Shown here: positions 61,632 through 64,000 of the stretch, in pieces | How positions within the stretch are numbered: position 1 is the first letter of the stretch | Layout: each line of letters begins with the position of its first letter | NCBI RefSeq assembly: GCF_001015195.1 | Contig: NZ_LDES01000095.1 | Coordinates: forward strand, 1-64,000 | Source: Sphingomonas sp. Y57 | GTDB taxonomy: Bacteria > Pseudomonadota > Alphaproteobacteria > Sphingomonadales > Sphingomonadaceae | Reading direction: 5' to 3' | Length of the DNA stretch: 64,000 nt | Notes under the pieces: model-generated | Told to the model about the DNA's origin: nothing | What the model saw: the letters and a program-made list of their open reading frames with translations, nothing else | The model's database searches: none | Position numbers and translations under genes: made by a program

Positions 61632-63770
61632 TCACAGATGGAAGTCGAGCTGGACACCAATTGTCCGCGGGCGGATATGGTCGCCGTTGACGATCCCGTT
61701 GAGCAGCCCGGTCGCCCGGGTGAAGCCCTTCTCGTCGAGGAGATTGTCGGCGAAGACCCCGATCGTCCACCCCGCCGCGGACCGCAGGCCTGCGTTCAGG
61801 CGGACCACCGTGATATCATTTGCCGGAAAGCGCGCCAGGATCGTGCCGGTGAGCATCTTCGAGGTATAGTTCACCGATGCCGACGCTTCGGCGGTGAGGT
61901 CGTCGCTGACCGGCTGGTTCAGGTTGATCGATGCGCTGGCGGTATATTTGGGGCTGTCGACGAGCCGCGTGCCCTTGGGAAAGACCACGACATTGTTGGA
62001 TCTGACGTCCTTGGCGAACTCCAGATTGTTCCAGCTGAACGAGCCGTCAATGCGGACGCGCTTGCTGGGCTGCAGGCTGAGCCCGATATCGGCGCCGAAG
62101 CCATTGGCCCCGGGCGCGCTCACCGCTCCGTTGAAGGTGATCGGATTGTTGGGATTGCCGACCGACGTCGTCACCACCTGAACGGTGTCTTTCCAGTCGA
62201 TATAATAGGCCGCCAGATCGACCGTCAGCACGCCCCCGAACAGGCCGGCTTTCGCGCCGATCTCGTAATTGTGCAGCCGGTCGGGCTTGATCGAGGAGGC
62301 AAGGCCGGCCGAAAGGCGCAGCACTTCGCCATTCTGCGCGAACCCGCTCCTGAAGCCCTGCGAATAGCTGGCGTAGAGCGACGAGCTCCGGTCGGGATGA
62401 TAGGTTATGACCGCCCGCGGGGTGACCGCGTCGAACTTGTCCCGCCGCACGCCAAAGGGCGCGACCCCGGTCGACAGCGCCTGCCGTTCGTTGCTGGCCT
62501 CCTTGTCGGTGAAATAGCGAAGCCCGCCGGTGACGTCGAGTGCGTCACCGAGGAGATGGGCCGTCACCTCGCCATAGGCCGCGAAGGATTTGGACGTGTA
62601 GACATTGTCGGAAACGCCCAGGAACGTCGGTATGCGGTCGAGCGTGAAGTCCGAAAACTGGGTGTCGCGCGCGTCGCGATAGATGCCGCCAAGCGACCAG
62701 CTGAACGGGCCTTTCCCGTTCGACACCAGCCGCACCTCCTGCGAGGTCAGTTTCGCGCCGATCGCGGTCAACAACCGATCGCCTGCGCGATCGGCGACGC
62801 TGGAACTGTCGAGCTTGATGTGGCTCGTTGCGCTTGTCACCGAGAAGCCGTCGAACTCATAGCCGATGGTGAGGCCATAAGCGTCGAAATCGGTGTCGAT
62901 CGGTTCGGCGAGCACCGTGGTCGTGATGCGATTGCCGGGCGTGCCTTCGTTGGAGGCGCCGCGCTCGGCGCGGGACAGCCAGACCAGCGTTTCGAGGCTG
63001 AGCCGCTCGCTGGGGGCGGCATTGAGCTTGAGCCTGAAATTCTTGCTGACGCTGTCATTGACATTGTCGGCCCCGCCGGCTCGCTTGTTCAGCCAGCCGC
63101 TTTGGTCGGCATAGCCCACCACCAGCCGGGCGGCGAGCTTGTCGGTCACGATCGGAAGGTTGATCGCCGCGTCGCCTCGATAATTGGTGCCGCCCGAGCG
63201 GGTCCGCGACAGGGTAGCCCGTCCCTTCACCGAGACGTCGTCGAGATCGGCGTCGGTCGTCATCACCCGCACGACGCCGTTCAGCGCGTTCGCGCCATAG
63301 AGGGTGCCTTGCGGGCCGCGCAGCACTTCGACCTGGCTGATATCGAAGGAGCCTGCGTCCGGAGACACGGGGAAGCGCACGAATGCGAAGGGAATCTCAT
63401 CGAGATAATAGCCGATCGTGCTGCTCCCGTTGAACAGCGAGTTATTCGACGTGACGCCGCGCACCGAGAATTTCGACAATCCGGCCTGGCCGCTTTCGTA
63501 AGCCGCGATCCCCGCGACGCCGCGGATGGCGTCGTTGACGCTCGATATCGCGCCGGCCTCCAGCGTCCGGTTCGACAGGACCGAAATCGAGATCGGTACC
63601 TGCGACAGCGCCTCTTCGCGACGCTGCGCGGTCACGACGATCTCGGATTGCGCCTCCTCTTGCGCAGCAGGGCTCCCCTGCCCCACTGCCTGCGCGCCGG
63701 CCTGACAGGCGCCGAACGCGGTCGCGGCCAGCAGGCCTGCCCGCAGCGTGATCCGCCGAAACTTTCTCAT
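61632..63770 (-). CDS. TonB-dependent receptor, aminopeptidase-linked
   Basis: 712 aa from ATG 63770 behind GGGAGC. A signal peptide ends near AGAQA; TonB box EIVVTAQRR, plug with VEVLRGPQGTLYGANALNG, and a barrel ending in GVQLDFHL, where the last residue is Leu and not the usual aromatic. First gene of the unit with aldehyde dehydrogenase and Xaa-Pro aminopeptidase, so it probably imports a proline-containing peptide-like compound. Its plug resembles that of the AraC-linked receptor at 19.9 kb. Confidence 0.92.
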   Translation of the reverse strand: MRKFRRITLRAGLLAATAFGACQAGAQAVGQGSPAAQEEAQSEIVVTAQRREEALSQVPISISVLSNRTLEAGAISSVNDAIRGVAGIAAYESGQAGLSKFSVRGVTSNNSLFNGSSTIGYYLDEIPFAFVRFPVSPDAGSFDISQVEVLRGPQGTLYGANALNGVVRVMTTDADLDDVSVKGRATLSRTRSGGTNYRGDAAINLPIVTDKLAARLVVGYADQSGWLNKRAGGADNVNDSVSKNFRLKLNAAPSERLSLETLVWLSRAERGASNEGTPGNRITTTVLAEPIDTDFDAYGLTIGYEFDGFSVTSATSHIKLDSSSVADRAGDRLLTAIGAKLTSQEVRLVSNGKGPFSWSLGGIYRDARDTQFSDFTLDRIPTFLGVSDNVYTSKSFAAYGEVTAHLLGDALDVTGGLRYFTDKEASNERQALSTGVAPFGVRRDKFDAVTPRAVITYHPDRSSSLYASYSQGFRSGFAQNGEVLRLSAGLASSIKPDRLHNYEIGAKAGLFGGVLTVDLAAYYIDWKDTVQVVTTSVGNPNNPITFNGAVSAPGANGFGADIGLSLQPSKRVRIDGSFSWNNLEFAKDVRSNNVVVFPKGTRLVDSPKYTASASINLNQPVSDDLTAEASASVNYTSKMLTGTILARFPANDITVVRLNAGLRSAAGWTIGVFADNLLDEKGFTRATGLLNGIVNGDHIRPRTIGVQLDFHL

Positions 63771-64000
63771 ATGAGCTCCCCGTCTGCTTTGATCTCGCCG
63801 CAAAGCGCCACAGCCGGGAGCGGAGATGAAGGGGCGATCGCGAAGCGCATGAGTAACTTGGGTAAGGACCAGCGGCGATTGCACGGTCATCGGGGATTGC
63901 CCTCGCGTCGCGGCTGGCAGGCGCGAGGCGCGATTGCCGGGTGCGGCCACGGATCGCGTCTCAGCGCAGCCCCAGCCGCGTGATGCCGTGCACCCGCATC

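Noticed and set aside
60546-63983. Long plus-strand frame of 1145 aa opposite the aldehyde dehydrogenase and TonB receptor genes
   Set aside because: Covers two well-supported minus-strand genes and has no recognisable motifs; typical of codon-bias shadow frames.
63961-64000. Possible C-terminal end of another minus-strand gene entering from the right edge
   Set aside because: Only about twelve residues (ending GITRLGLR and a stop) are inside the window, too little to claim a gene.
1-64000. CRISPR array, rRNA, tRNA or intact insertion sequence
   Set aside because: No regularly spaced repeats, conserved RNA gene segments, or transposase with terminal repeats were recognised by eye on either strand.

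Overview
The window looks like a chromosomal stretch of a sphingomonad (Alphaproteobacteria, Sphingomonadaceae-like). The reasons are high GC, four large TonB-dependent receptors whose mature N-termini carry the EIVVTAQRR-type box, three MFS carriers of one sphingomonad-typical family, a DUF3422 protein, and a PutA/Lrp pair. Genus is not decidable from the sequence alone. No rRNA, tRNA, CRISPR array, integrase or intact insertion sequence was seen.

Region 1 (1-6.9 kb) is a defence island. A minus-strand run encodes a ParB-like protein, GajA (OLD-family ATPase plus TOPRIM nuclease), GajB (UvrD-type helicase) and an extra 326-aa protein whose motif order resembles a class III nucleotidyl cyclase domain. 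GajA and GajB form a Gabija anti-phage system. A shortened PIN-like gene lies at the left edge. A 639-base non-coding stretch with a perfect 17-bp tandem duplication separates this island from the catabolic genes.

Region 2 (6.9-22 kb) holds an 11-gene, almost fully translationally coupled minus-strand operon: E1 alpha, E1 beta, a free-standing lipoyl domain, a lipoyl-less E2 catalytic domain, SDR, aldehyde dehydrogenase, serine hydrolase, M81 peptidase, MFS carrier and two HSL-type esterases. It diverges from an AraC regulator followed by a TonB receptor. The set fits uptake and hydrolysis of an ester-like or peptide-like compound, oxidation of a released alcohol, thiamine-dependent cleavage of an oxo-compound to acyl-CoA, and aldehyde oxidation. 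The substrate is unknown.

Region 3 (22-36.3 kb) starts with D-serine dehydratase. It continues as a minus-strand unit: FecI-like sigma factor, FecR-like regulator, STN-containing TonB receptor, MFS carrier, atypical M19 dipeptidase, aldo/keto reductase fragment, CocE/S15 hydrolase, amidohydrolase, ornithine-cyclodeaminase-family reductase, and a trans-3-hydroxy-L-proline dehydratase broken by a one-base frameshift.

Region 4 (36.5-52 kb) is a paralogous copy of much of region 3 (second reductase, D-amino-acid dehydrogenase, second CocE hydrolase, second atypical dipeptidase, second TonB receptor, second MFS). It also has an S9 peptidase, a beta-lactamase-fold protein lacking its catalytic Ser and Lys, a GntR regulator and a third, more canonical dipeptidase. 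Instead of sigma/anti-sigma control it carries a shared 14-bp palindromic motif (core TTGGATAAAATC) in its three regulatory intergenic regions.

Region 5 (52.1-63.8 kb) contains the Lrp-type regulator and PutA (L-proline to glutamate), a predicted 51-aa protein, DUF3422, Xaa-Pro aminopeptidase, a second aldehyde dehydrogenase and a fourth TonB receptor.

Taken together, regions 3-5 read as a peptide and imino-acid scavenging island. Outer-membrane receptors and MFS carriers import peptide-like substrates, and proline-tolerant or D-residue-tolerant hydrolases (M19, S15/CocE, S9, M24) cut them. D-amino-acid dehydrogenase and hydroxyproline dehydratase would make cyclic imines, the two reductases would turn these into L-proline, and PutA would finish to glutamate. 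This pathway reading is an inference from family membership and gene order.
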